DNA of 64,000 bases. Source: Acrasis kona. Its lineage: Eukaryota > Heterolobosea > Eutetramitea > Acrasida > Acrasidae. A program made the position numbers and the translations under genes. The notes below the pieces were generated by a model, which had not been told where the DNA came from, searched no databases, and saw only the letters and a program-made list of their open reading frames with translations. Location of the stretch: NCBI GenBank assembly GCA_026419775.2, contig JAOPGA020001032.1, forward strand, positions 1 to 64,000, given 5' to 3'. Below, piece after piece: positions 9,317 to 18,759 of this stretch. Positions within the stretch are counted from its first letter, which is position 1. Each line of letters starts with the position of its first letter.

Positions 9317-10795
9317 ATGAGGGTATTATTTCTTGTCGTGTTCGCCTCGTGTCTATTATTATTTTCCACTGTGAAGAGTGAAACAGATGTTGTCTGTCGA
9401 AAATACAACAGGTACCCTACCGTTTTGAAAATGGTTGAACGAGACGAAAAGATGATGCACATTGCATTTTCGAGTGAAATAGAAGAAGAGTCATTGCATT
9501 TCGTTAAAAAGGCTCTCCAACAAGAAAGATTAGAGTCAACAACCTTTAAACAAAAATACGCTAGAAAGAATGGGAGTGCGAAAAGTAAAAGACTACATGC
9601 TCACTTGAACAAGAATCTCGCACGGAACACAGCATTGGTGCATCCTGGACGAAAGACAACGTACAATAAAATCTCAACTACCCCAATTATTAAGCGAAGC
9701 ATTCGATTGAGAAGTAAACGATATAATTACTACACCACACCTGTCCATAGACAGCTTAATAAGAACACCAATTACATTCTTAAAAACATAAAATCATGGA
9801 GATTAACAAAAGCTTTACAACCCACTAATAACGGTGAGTTGATTTCTGCTACAAGGTCCAAAACCAAGTCAGCTGATACTGGAGTTATCAGGTCGATAAA
9901 TGGCAGAAAGTATGCTATTACACGCTATCCTACAGATACAAAAACAAAACACAATTACATAACGATAATGTCTCAGGTCGGAAAATCTCCGATAAGAATT
10001 ATCAAAACCTACCAAACGAAACCTTTTGGAACAACACCCTATGTGGCAACAAACAAATTAAAAAATACAAAGCCATACTTTTCCAAAGTTTCAAGCAGAA
10101 TAGACCGTGAAATTGCGCGTGCGCCAGCTGGTGACATTGAAGTTGAAATAGAAACACCCACTAGTGTTTTTAATACAAAGCAATTCAAACGAACAACAAA
10201 AAAACTACACTCAAAAAATCGAGAAAAGAACACATCTGTCCCTACAGAACGTGCTGAAAAATCTGCTTATCAAAAATTTCGACCCAGGGCTCAACAATCC
10301 TTTCATAAAACAAAATTATATAAAAAGTCAAGAGGTTCATCTATAGAAATACCAAACCACGCATCAAACATCAAAACGCCCGCCACCACCGAACACGATA
10401 AGAGTCACAAAAAAAAGCACACAATTGTAAAGAGGACAATAAACACATTCAAGAAGTCAAAATCTGTGCTGATGAAATCACTCCCAGCTACTACATTTAA
10501 ACACACACATTGGAGCGCACAAAAACATCGTCGACCAAAACATTTCGAAACCAGAATAAAAAAACGCGCCGTTATTACACCAAACAAACATTCAGTTGTT
10601 ATCGACGGAGGCGTTTTAGACGATTTGGTTACCAAGGTTTTCAAAAATGTAATAAAAAGATTAGATGATGAAAAGAGAGTTACTCGGTATCAAGGTTATA
10701 AAAGGGTCATGTCTCTTTTGAGAAGAATTAATGAAGAGTTGGATTATGTAAGAGAAGAAATGAAACTTTATTTGAAGAGAATTGAACTTTTATAA
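9317..10795 (+). CDS. Very basic secreted protein, unknown function
   Basis: I start translation at ATG 9317 because it opens directly into a signal peptide (MRVLFLVVFASCLLLFSTVKS). An upstream in-frame TTG at 9269 is not needed. The 492-residue product is dominated by Lys, Arg, Thr, Asn and Ser with many short RS/KK/TP patches from about residue 80 to 430. It has essentially no hydrophobic core there, so this region is probably disordered and strongly cationic. The last ~60 residues (LDDLVTKVFKNVIKRLDDE.. to the end) look like an amphipathic coiled coil. I recognise no domain. It could bind anionic polysaccharide, DNA or membranes outside the cell; that is inference from composition. Confidence 0.75.
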   Translation: MRVLFLVVFASCLLLFSTVKSETDVVCRKYNRYPTVLKMVERDEKMMHIAFSSEIEEESLHFVKKALQQERLESTTFKQKYARKNGSAKSKRLHAHLNKNLARNTALVHPGRKTTYNKISTTPIIKRSIRLRSKRYNYYTTPVHRQLNKNTNYILKNIKSWRLTKALQPTNNGELISATRSKTKSADTGVIRSINGRKYAITRYPTDTKTKHNYITIMSQVGKSPIRIIKTYQTKPFGTTPYVATNKLKNTKPYFSKVSSRIDREIARAPAGDIEVEIETPTSVFNTKQFKRTTKKLHSKNREKNTSVPTERAEKSAYQKFRPRAQQSFHKTKLYKKSRGSSIEIPNHASNIKTPATTEHDKSHKKKHTIVKRTINTFKKSKSVLMKSLPATTFKHTHWSAQKHRRPKHFETRIKKRAVITPNKHSVVIDGGVLDDLVTKVFKNVIKRLDDEKRVTRYQGYKRVMSLLRRINEELDYVREEMKLYLKRIELL

Positions 10796-10846
10796 ATGGA
10801 TTGTAACAATAAAACGAATATTTTTAAAGTTGCATTTTATTTACAT

Positions 10847-11677
10847 TTATCTACGTGCTGCGATTTGTAACAAACCAGCAATGAGGTACAAGGAACCAGC
10901 AATGACCCACAAGACACCAGCTTCAGTTTGGAATGATCTGCTGAAGAAGGTTCTTAGGAAGCTAGTCCATGCGATGGAACCGAGTAACAATAGAACTGAT
11001 GCAACAGTGTACATGACAGTAGCGATACCGTTCAAGTACAAGCTGGAGATCAAGCTCTTTGGTGCGACTTCGAATGTGGAGGCTCCGTTGGTGCGGTTGG
11101 TCAAGTTGTTCATGTAGGTGTGGTACAAGTAAATGCCATCAACAATGGCACCATAGTTTCTGATTAGGAAGTAGGCCAAGATCAATGATGATCCAATAAT
11201 CCAGAGGATGGTACCTGCGCTGAAGGTGTCGAATCTGCCTGTACCGGCCAACCATAAAGCAGCACCGATGATCATAAGAATGCTACCAAAGAAGAATGCG
11301 ATACTGCCAATAATGTTTAAGAAGTGGTATGGCGTTCTTGAGGTCTTGTTTCCCAAGTCGAATCCACCGATGAATGCAAAGATTGATGCCAAAGTGAAGA
11401 ACGAGAAAGCGATAATCCAGAGGACACCGCTGGCAACGTAGTGGTAACCGAAGTTAGCCAAACTGATGGCGGCACCGACAAGTAGTAAGACACCTCCAAT
11501 GAACATGGATAAACCCATAAGGGCACCCATGATTTGGGATAGAACTTGTCTGTTGGCTGCAACTGGTGTTGCGTAGGCAGTTTGTGTAACTGTTGTTTGA
11601 GTTACGGTGGTAGCTCCTGGTCCATTGAGTACCTTTGCGGGGGCAGTTGTTGGTAGAACTGTTGTTGTTGTGTTCAT
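10847..11677 (-). CDS. Six-helix membrane protein with three YrhK-like repeats
   Basis: 276 residues with a Thr-rich N-terminal tail of about 45 residues, then three copies of a two-helix unit. Each unit is a hydrophobic helix (for example MGLSMFIGGVLLLVGAA), a spacer, and a helix containing a conserved LWIIA/LWIIGSS/LWVIAGS motif (ASGVLWIIAF, AGTILWIIGSS, AGVLWVIAGS). This helix-pair pattern resembles the YrhK-like domain found in bacterial and some protist proteins, here triplicated. It ends with a short basic tail (AARR). The function of the family is not known. It is intronless and convergent with the upstream basic secreted protein gene, about 50 bases away. Confidence 0.75.
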   Translation of the reverse strand: MNTTTTVLPTTAPAKVLNGPGATTVTQTTVTQTAYATPVAANRQVLSQIMGALMGLSMFIGGVLLLVGAAISLANFGYHYVASGVLWIIAFSFFTLASIFAFIGGFDLGNKTSRTPYHFLNIIGSIAFFFGSILMIIGAALWLAGTGRFDTFSAGTILWIIGSSLILAYFLIRNYGAIVDGIYLYHTYMNNLTNRTNGASTFEVAPKSLISSLYLNGIATVMYTVASVLLLLGSIAWTSFLRTFFSRSFQTEAGVLWVIAGSLYLIAGLLQIAARR

Positions 11678-12148
11678 GTTGTTGTTTTTTTGATTTGATT
11701 GTAGGAGAAACTTTAATTAGTATTTATATGTTTCAGAAATAAAAATAATCTGGAATCTATTTTAAAGTTGCTATTATTAAATTTTTATATACTTTCAGGA
11801 TTATCCGACATGACAGTCCAAATTTAGATGAATGGCAGCCTTAACACATTTTCCACTTGCTAATTAATACAAACAATTTCATTTATCCTATTTTTCGTAA
11901 GAAAAATTTTTATTACAAGATGTTTTAAACGAGAATCAAGATAATTCAGTCTACACCTATGGATAATGAACATAACCATCGTTAGACATAAGATGGATGG
12001 GTTTTATATCAGGAGCCAAACTTAGTGTCGGTTTATCCGTTTGATTCGGATGGGTTGTAATAGTTGTTGATTTGACGTGCGAAATGTTCCAGTGGGAGTC
12101 CTGTAAATAAACCTATTTCCATTTATATGTAACCTATTATTTTCGAAA
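11678..12148. other. Intergenic region, divergent promoters
   Basis: AT-rich interval between the divergent YrhK-like and RasGAP genes. It contains several A/T runs (about 11740-11800, 11900) and no recognisable gene or RNA. Confidence 0.5.
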
Positions 12149-14276
12149 ATGGTGAGCTTGTTCAGCCGACTGCTATCTAGACCTGATGTGGATGTTCTAC
12201 ATAAGCATGGGATAGGTCCTGGAATGCGAGAAGGAGACAGCGTCTACCACAATTTTGTTCAGGTAAGCTTTATAATCTCTTTTTTGATCAATAACACACG
12301 AAGTTGTTCTTTGACAAGACGGAGTATGCCCTTAGTATTTGTGCCATACCGACGTCAGAGACAAGAGAGAAGGCATTATTGTGTTTGATCAAAATCATAA
12401 GCAAAAGAAGTGAAGAGTTGGTAATGCGTAAACTCAACATAATTGTTACGCACGAGTCAAAGATTGATCAAAGAGGTTTGTTTTTTTTACTTGCATAAAT
12501 CTTGAATATTGAAGGGGAACACAACTCGTATAAGCTCGTTCATGCTTTCAGCAGATTGTACTTTAATGACTACCTCAAATCAAGTCTCACCGAAGTTCTC
12601 ACCAGGATTTGTGAGAAGGATGTACCAACTGTAAATACTCTAAATTATATCGAAGTTAACCACTCAAAGATTTCAACCTTGACAAACGATCAAAGAGAAG
12701 CACCACTGTTAGAATTAGCACTCCGAGTAATAGACGCGATCCAGTCTACGTTAGATAACATGCCATGGTAACATTGATTTTAACGATGCTTTCAACTCAT
12801 CAATTATAGTATGTTGAGCGATGTATGTCTAGACCTGCTACGTATTTTTGGACACCACAAACCCATTGGTGATTTACTTCTAACCGAGTTCTTCTGCCCT
12901 GCTATTACTTTTGCAGAAATGTATGATATTATCCCAGCAAAGCTTCTGGGGCGAGAAACACGATACATCCTGTCTTCCGTCAGCAAGTTGATAAACAAGT
13001 CGAACGTCGCGATAACGGAAAGAAATAAGGAAGAAGCCAGTCAACTACAACTCGCAATCAATGAACTCCTGAATGCCGTTACAACCATACAAGAGTCGCC
13101 AACAGCCCTCAGGAGAAGAAAAAAGTAAGACCGAGATGAATTTAAAACTCAACATGCTTTAGGTCATATGCAAGGAAAATAATAGACTCACCATCAGACG
13201 ATCATGAAGGCGACATCTTTGGAAGCATGAACATTAGAAACCCAAAGACAGACTCCATCCTCTTCTCACCAAGCACCGTACTATATCGCCGCATGGAAAA
13301 GGATAAACTTTTATATCATTGTGGAGAGTCAAAAGAGGACGAACTATTTCATTTAATGTCAAGCGCATACTGTTATCATCCAATGTTCGAAAACACACCA
13401 ACTGGCAACGTAATCAGAACAGAAGAGATTACAAGTCGTCTTATGACCTGTGGTAACAAAGATGAATTTATTGCACATGCCTTCCGTTGTGGCACGATTG
13501 TCGTTCCTGTTGATTGGGTCAGGCACAAGTTTGGAATGAGACTCAAAGACATTGAAAAGACTTATTCAAGGGTTGCTGTTGACGACAAACAAGTAAGCTC
13601 TCACTTCCTTTCAACATTAACTCTTCAACAGATTGCTGCCGACCTTCAAAGAGATCACTTAAGGATTAACGGTTGTGACTTTATCTGCGTTAAGGACCTC
13701 GGGAAAATATCTTCACACTTATCAAGTCTACTGTTAAAGTTCAAGTACACCACCAACAGCGAAGACTCTGACTTGATGGCCATCACTTTATTAAACATTT
13801 GTGGACGCACCATGTGTGGAGGAGATTCCTTTGATGCAGTCAACACTGTTTATGGAGGTAACAGATCCAAGCGTAAGAGTGCTGGTAAGTAAAAATTAAC
13901 GTCAATGATCTAAACGTGTTTAGTTTCAAATGAAAACTTACCTCCTGTGGGAATAACTTGCGACAACAACACAAATTATGTAACGGTCATGAACATTAAC
14001 GAAAAATGCATCACATGTGAGAGCGTCAACAAGTATCGTATAATGGATCTGTCAAACTTTATGATGATGGGTGTCGAAGCAGGGATATGGTTCAGCATAA
14101 CTGCAACCACACGTTGGTTGTTTGAAAAGGATAACACCAAGCACGTCGGTGAAGTCATTATGCAGCCCGACTTGGCTACATGTCCTCTTGGTTACTTGTC
14201 AAAGCTTGGAGATAAGAAGCTTGAATCTCTACGTGAGTGTCTGAACAACATCTACCAAATGAAGCGTCAAATTTAA
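12149..14276 (+). CDS. Ras GTPase-activating protein (RasGAP domain), six exons
   Basis: Exons are 12149-12262, 12304-12475, 12515-12767, 12810-13124, 13163-13884 and 13924-14276, with introns of 41, 39, 42, 38 and 39 bases. They join in phase to 642 residues. The N-terminal half is a RasGAP domain: an Arg in DQRGEHNSYKL occupies the arginine-finger site (compare LFR-x-N-S of the family), followed by ELALRVIDAIQ and LLLTEFFCPAI, which aligns with the FLRLICPAI block. In that block the family's second arginine is replaced by Glu. The C-terminal ~300 residues contain cysteine-containing segments I do not recognise. It probably accelerates GTP hydrolysis on a Ras-family GTPase at the cell cortex. 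Confidence 0.85.
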
Positions 14277-14742
14277 AGTGTAAATAAACAGCACTCACTA
14301 TGTGTCATCTTTATGAAATGATTTTTGTTTGATGTTTCTAAAATTAATGATGACATTTGATGCCTAAGTCTGCATATCAATCTTTCATCTTGTATCAATA
14401 AATTGATTGAAATACAAATCTATTAGAATCTCCGACTTCTCCTGCACAGTCACACTCGTATAAGACATTCACTAGACAACCATCTTGATAGATAGCTGCT
14501 ATAGTGGATCTGCACCACAAATCTCGACCATGCAATAATCAAAGCGATGTATAGTGATAATAACACCGATTCCACGCTCCGTCATACCGTATACTGTATT
14601 CAAAGCGATTGTTGCATTAGAACTCCTATTTTACGTTCCGCAGTAGAAATCTCCTTCTCCGGTTTTAAAAATAGATCATATTGATTAGCACCTATAAATT
14701 AAGTTGAAAATAGAATGAAAGTCCACAATAATCAAAAACAAA
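14277..14742. other. Intergenic region upstream of beta-amylase
   Basis: AT-rich sequence containing a TTGATTGAAATACAAATC-type leader and no convincing open frame. It ends in a short CAAAAACAAA leader before the beta-amylase ATG. Confidence 0.5.
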
Positions 14743-16145
14743 ATGAACACAGCAACAATCACAATATTCACATTACTAATGGTTTACACAATGGCAGCAT
14801 ACATCCCTGTCTTTGGTAAGTAACACTATCATAGAGAATGACTAACCTCTACATAGTTATGATGCCCCTCTCAACAGTCGACAACCAAGGTCGTCTAAAT
14901 AACAGAGAACAGATAGAAGGGTGGCTGTGGCAGCTTAAAAACGGTGGTACAGATGGTATCATGGTGGATGTATGGTGGGGCCTTGTAGAGCGTGAGGCAC
15001 CCATGTCGTACGATTGGACACCATACAGGCAGTTAACAGATATTTGCAAGAAAATCGGCCTCAAGATGCAAGTCGTGATGGCCTTCCACAAGTGTGGCAC
15101 GAACGTTGGTGATGAATGCTTCATCGAGTTACCAAAGTGGATAGAAAGGAACCCTGATTACTTCTACACCGACAAGTCAGGTTACGCAGACCATGAGTAC
15201 TTATCTCTTGGTGTGGACGAAGAAAGACTTTTCCCAAGCAAGGATAACAGCGTGAAGAGAACTGCCGTTGACATGTACGCAGACTTCATGAAAGCCTTCA
15301 CCGTCGCCTTCGAACAAGATTTAGGAGAGAAGAACACCATCGTCACCGTTGAGGTCGGTCTAGGACCTGCTGGTGAAATGAGATACCCATCATATCAACT
15401 TCAAGATGGCAAGTGGTCATTCCCAGGTGTTGGTGAATTCCAATGCTACGACAAGTACATGCTTCAAAAGTTAGGTGCCGCCGCCCATAAGGCAAACAAA
15501 CCCGAATTCGGCCACGGAGGACCCAGCAACGCAGGAAACTACAAGGACAGCAACCCATACAACCTGCCATTCTTCAACGAAGGTAGCGACAACTGGAAGT
15601 CAGAATACGGTCGTTTCTTCCTCACCTGGTACACCAACGAATTGATCCAACACGGTGATAGAATTTTATCTCGCTCACAACAAGTGTTCAAGGGATTCAA
15701 CGTCAAGATTGCCGCCAAAATCTCTGGTATCCACTGGTGGTACTTTACTCCATCACACGCAGCCGAATTAACAGCGGGCTACTACAACACTTGGGAGCAC
15801 AACGGATACTTGGACATTGCAGAAATGTTCAAGAAGAATGATGTCGAGTTCCAGTTCACATGTTTGGAAATGTTAGATAGAGATCAACACGATAGTGGAA
15901 GTGGTCCTCAAGAACTTGTCGGACAAACCCGCAGTGCTGCCTGGGAGAAGGGCATCAAGTACTCTGGAGAGAATGCTCTTCCAATGTACTACAACCAAGG
16001 CGCCTACGACCAAATCATCGCTCAATCCTATGTAAATGGTAGAGCTATTGATGGATTCACCTTTTTGAGACTTTCCGGAGACTTGTTCAATGGAAATGCG
16101 TGGTCCATGTTTTGTAATTTTGTATATCGCATGCACAATTTGTAA
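14743..16145 (+). CDS. Secreted beta-amylase (GH14), two exons
   Basis: It hydrolyses alpha-1,4-glucan from the non-reducing end, releasing maltose. Exon 1 (14743-14815) encodes a signal peptide (MNTATITIFTLLMVYTMAA). A 41-base intron (14816-14856) follows, and exon 2 runs to 16145, giving 453 residues. Junction reading YIPVFVMMPLS matches the PVYVMLPL start of the barrel. Catalytic glutamates are visible in EVGLGPAGEMRYPSY (acid) and CLEMLD (base). The flexible lid loop is CGTNVGDE, and GIHWWYFTPSHAAELTAGYYN is the conserved substrate wall. All active-site blocks are intact. Secretory targeting fits digestion of food starch or glycogen in phagosomes or outside the cell; plant homologues are mostly plastidial or cytosolic. 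Confidence 0.95.
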
Positions 16146-16295
16146 TTTTCACATTCTGAGAAGAAGATTTGAGGAATAATTTTTGTATAAATTGAAAATA
16201 AATGATATATTATGGACATGATTGTATTTCTAGAAGAAAGTAATTGAATTTGTTTGTGTGCTGATTTCCCGCTAATAGAGTATTACAATCAATAA

Positions 16296-17754
16296 ATGGA
16301 AGGGGGATGGAGAGATGATACCACGCAAGACCAAAGATACCACTCACTACCAAATTCACCATCAGAGAGGAGATCACATACCATCATTTATAAGCAAAGT
16401 ATGAAGAAGCTGTTCGAGCTGTTTGGATGTGATCTCGTCAAATCAAATACCACAACAAAAAAGCAAATTAAAAATTATACTTTACCAATGCCCGAACATG
16501 AAAGTAAAATACCTCTGTCGTATGATCCTCCGAAGGATTTCGGTGTGAACAGCGCTAGGATACATTATTTAAGGCTTAAGCAAATACTCACAGACTCTCT
16601 ACTGCTAACTCCTCAATTTGGTGATTTGGATCAAATGCTACAAATATCGTAAGATGAACATTTTAAAGAAGTCCAACATTAGGGCGTACGATGCAAAGAA
16701 AAACGATCAACTTACTTACCAGTCATGCTCTTCTATTATTGTAAACATTTCGTCAATACGGTATCCAGACCTGTATTTAGATGAAGCGATAGAAAAGTAT
16801 CATTTCAAACACGATTTTCTACTAACTATTAGATCTTGCCAAAAATATTTGACCCCATACTTCAATAAAATCTTACAACAGCAGGAGAAGTTATCAAAGA
16901 GTTATGTGGGTTGGGTAACCCAAAATCCAGACATAGCGGCATGTCTTCATTATTATAGAGCGCCTCTTCACCGTGTAAGTACCCCATAAAGCCCTTTTTT
17001 ACATTTTAGGTATTTTTGAATTACAGCAAAGCTACTACTAATTGGAATAATACGAGCACAAAAAACATTAAACACAGTGCAGCACACATGAGGATGAATA
17101 CTGTGAGCCAGGATACTTTCAATCAATTCTTAATTGACTACGAACTTACTCCAACATTTTTAAGTCAAGAATCATCTGATAAAGTATGTTTTATTTATAA
17201 CACTTTGTAAGTGTTTTAGTTGTATCGCGACTTGAAGACGATTAGTGGCGATGTTGATTTTAAGAATAATTTAACGATTGATGAGTTCATAGAAGCTTTA
17301 GGAAGGATAGCCATCCACCACACTCCGAGTAATAATTCCTGTGCCATCACAAAATGTAAATACTTGATGGAGCATGTGAATGCAATATACACGTAATAAA
17401 TAATTAAATCACTTTTCTAATTATTTTTTACTCAATAGAACCATCTACAAAGAAGACATGCAGGCAGAAAAGGATAGAATCATTGACAATCGTAATCGAT
17501 CCCTCAACCAAACAAAGTTCACTACCATTGAAATTGATCATATACTTGGCAAGAAGCAAGTACTCAACATGGATAAAAAAGCATCTAGGACAATAACTAT
17601 TCAAGAGGAAGATGAATCATCACAAACTACAACACCTCCAAGAAGAAAATCTCCCTTAAAAATCAAACCGTCACTCTCGGACAAACAAATACAAGAGTTG
17701 ATGGGTAGGACTTGTTGTTCGTTTTTAAAGAATGAACGTAAGTTGTGTCGTTAG
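16296..17754 (+). CDS. Unknown protein with EF-hand-like module, five exons
   Basis: Exons 16296-16648, 16683-16974, 17010-17183, 17220-17392 and 17439-17754 join in phase (introns of 34, 35, 36 and 46 bases) to 435 residues. Residues ~235-310 (DTFNQFLIDYELTPTFLS.., then LTIDEFIEALGRIAIHH) show the helix-loop-helix pairing of degenerate EF-hand proteins without canonical calcium-loop residues. The remainder is charged and helical with a basic, Ser/Pro-containing tail. The 3' end is uncertain: GTAAGT at 17739 could be a donor to a further exon instead of coding through to the TAG at 17752. I do not recognise a family; some cilium and cytoskeleton proteins have similar modules. Confidence 0.65.
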
Positions 17755-17938
17755 TTGATTCGCCTGACACTGCGTGATAGAATCCATCCACAACACTTAC
17801 ATGAGTTATGCTACTATAAAGGTTAATAATCTATATCTGATGAATCGATCTCAGTGGAACCATTTTTGCAAAGTAAGATGAACGCTCCACCATAAATACT
17901 AACAATGAAAGGACTTTGGCCTATCGATAGCCACAGAA

Positions 17939-18742
17939 ATGATTGACCAACTTTATCACGACCATGCAACATTTCATCACGAACAGTCACATCACTTGAC
18001 GTGTACCACGTTTCAACTATGTCTACATTTAATCAGCAAACACATGTGCGGGGATCAACAAGATGACGACAAACAAGTAATCAAAACCATCAAAACCATT
18101 TTCAATCAAGAACAAATCAACCGCTCCATTCACTCCATCAGAAACAGAAACACCGCCCATCAACACACACAACAAGATTCAACCAAACACACGTTCATCA
18201 AACCAACAAGAATCAAATGCTACAACGTACACTCAGGACCCCATGTGATGGCCACCATAACAGAAACAACTCCATCATCGAGAGAATATTGCACGGTCGC
18301 TTGTTACAATCAACTCGACGAATCAATCATCCACAAACACAAATCACATTGTCAAGGATTCGGTCAATTCATGAAGAGGCTACTAAGTCACGGAATGGAC
18401 TTGATAGCAGCAGGCAACCAAGAATCTAATCTAAACACATTCACAAATCGACATCACATCATGATGAGGATGGGAAGATGTTGGAGAATCATGCACATGA
18501 ATCAAGTAATGGGTTGTTTATTGGACAGTGGAGGACAATTCTCTTGTTTAGATTGGGTGCCCGTCGTCGGAGAATTAGAAAATGAACACATGAGCGTGTG
18601 CATGTATATACCACAGTGTGATTTGTTATTCGAAAAGTGTTTTCAGTGGTTTATGACGTGTAGGAGCGTGAACGAGATGATTGAGAGGTTGGAAATGAAT
18701 GGTAATTGTGTGGTGATGCCCATGATGAATTGTCAATTATAA
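17939..18742 (+). CDS. Hypothetical His/Cys/Met-rich protein
   Basis: A 267-residue open frame starting at ATG 17939. Its N-terminus is unusually rich in histidine, glutamine and threonine (YHDHATFHHEQSHH), and its C-terminal half has regularly spaced cysteines and methionines (for example CFQWFMTC). The C-terminal half (DSGGQFSCLDWVPVVGELE) looks globular. No signal peptide, membrane segment or family was recognised. Metal binding is possible but unproven. The length of the frame and its ordinary codon use favour a real gene. Confidence 0.5.
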   Translation: MIDQLYHDHATFHHEQSHHLTCTTFQLCLHLISKHMCGDQQDDDKQVIKTIKTIFNQEQINRSIHSIRNRNTAHQHTQQDSTKHTFIKPTRIKCYNVHSGPHVMATITETTPSSREYCTVACYNQLDESIIHKHKSHCQGFGQFMKRLLSHGMDLIAAGNQESNLNTFTNRHHIMMRMGRCWRIMHMNQVMGCLLDSGGQFSCLDWVPVVGELENEHMSVCMYIPQCDLLFEKCFQWFMTCRSVNEMIERLEMNGNCVVMPMMNCQL

Positions 18743-18759
18743 ATTTGTATTTTACATGT

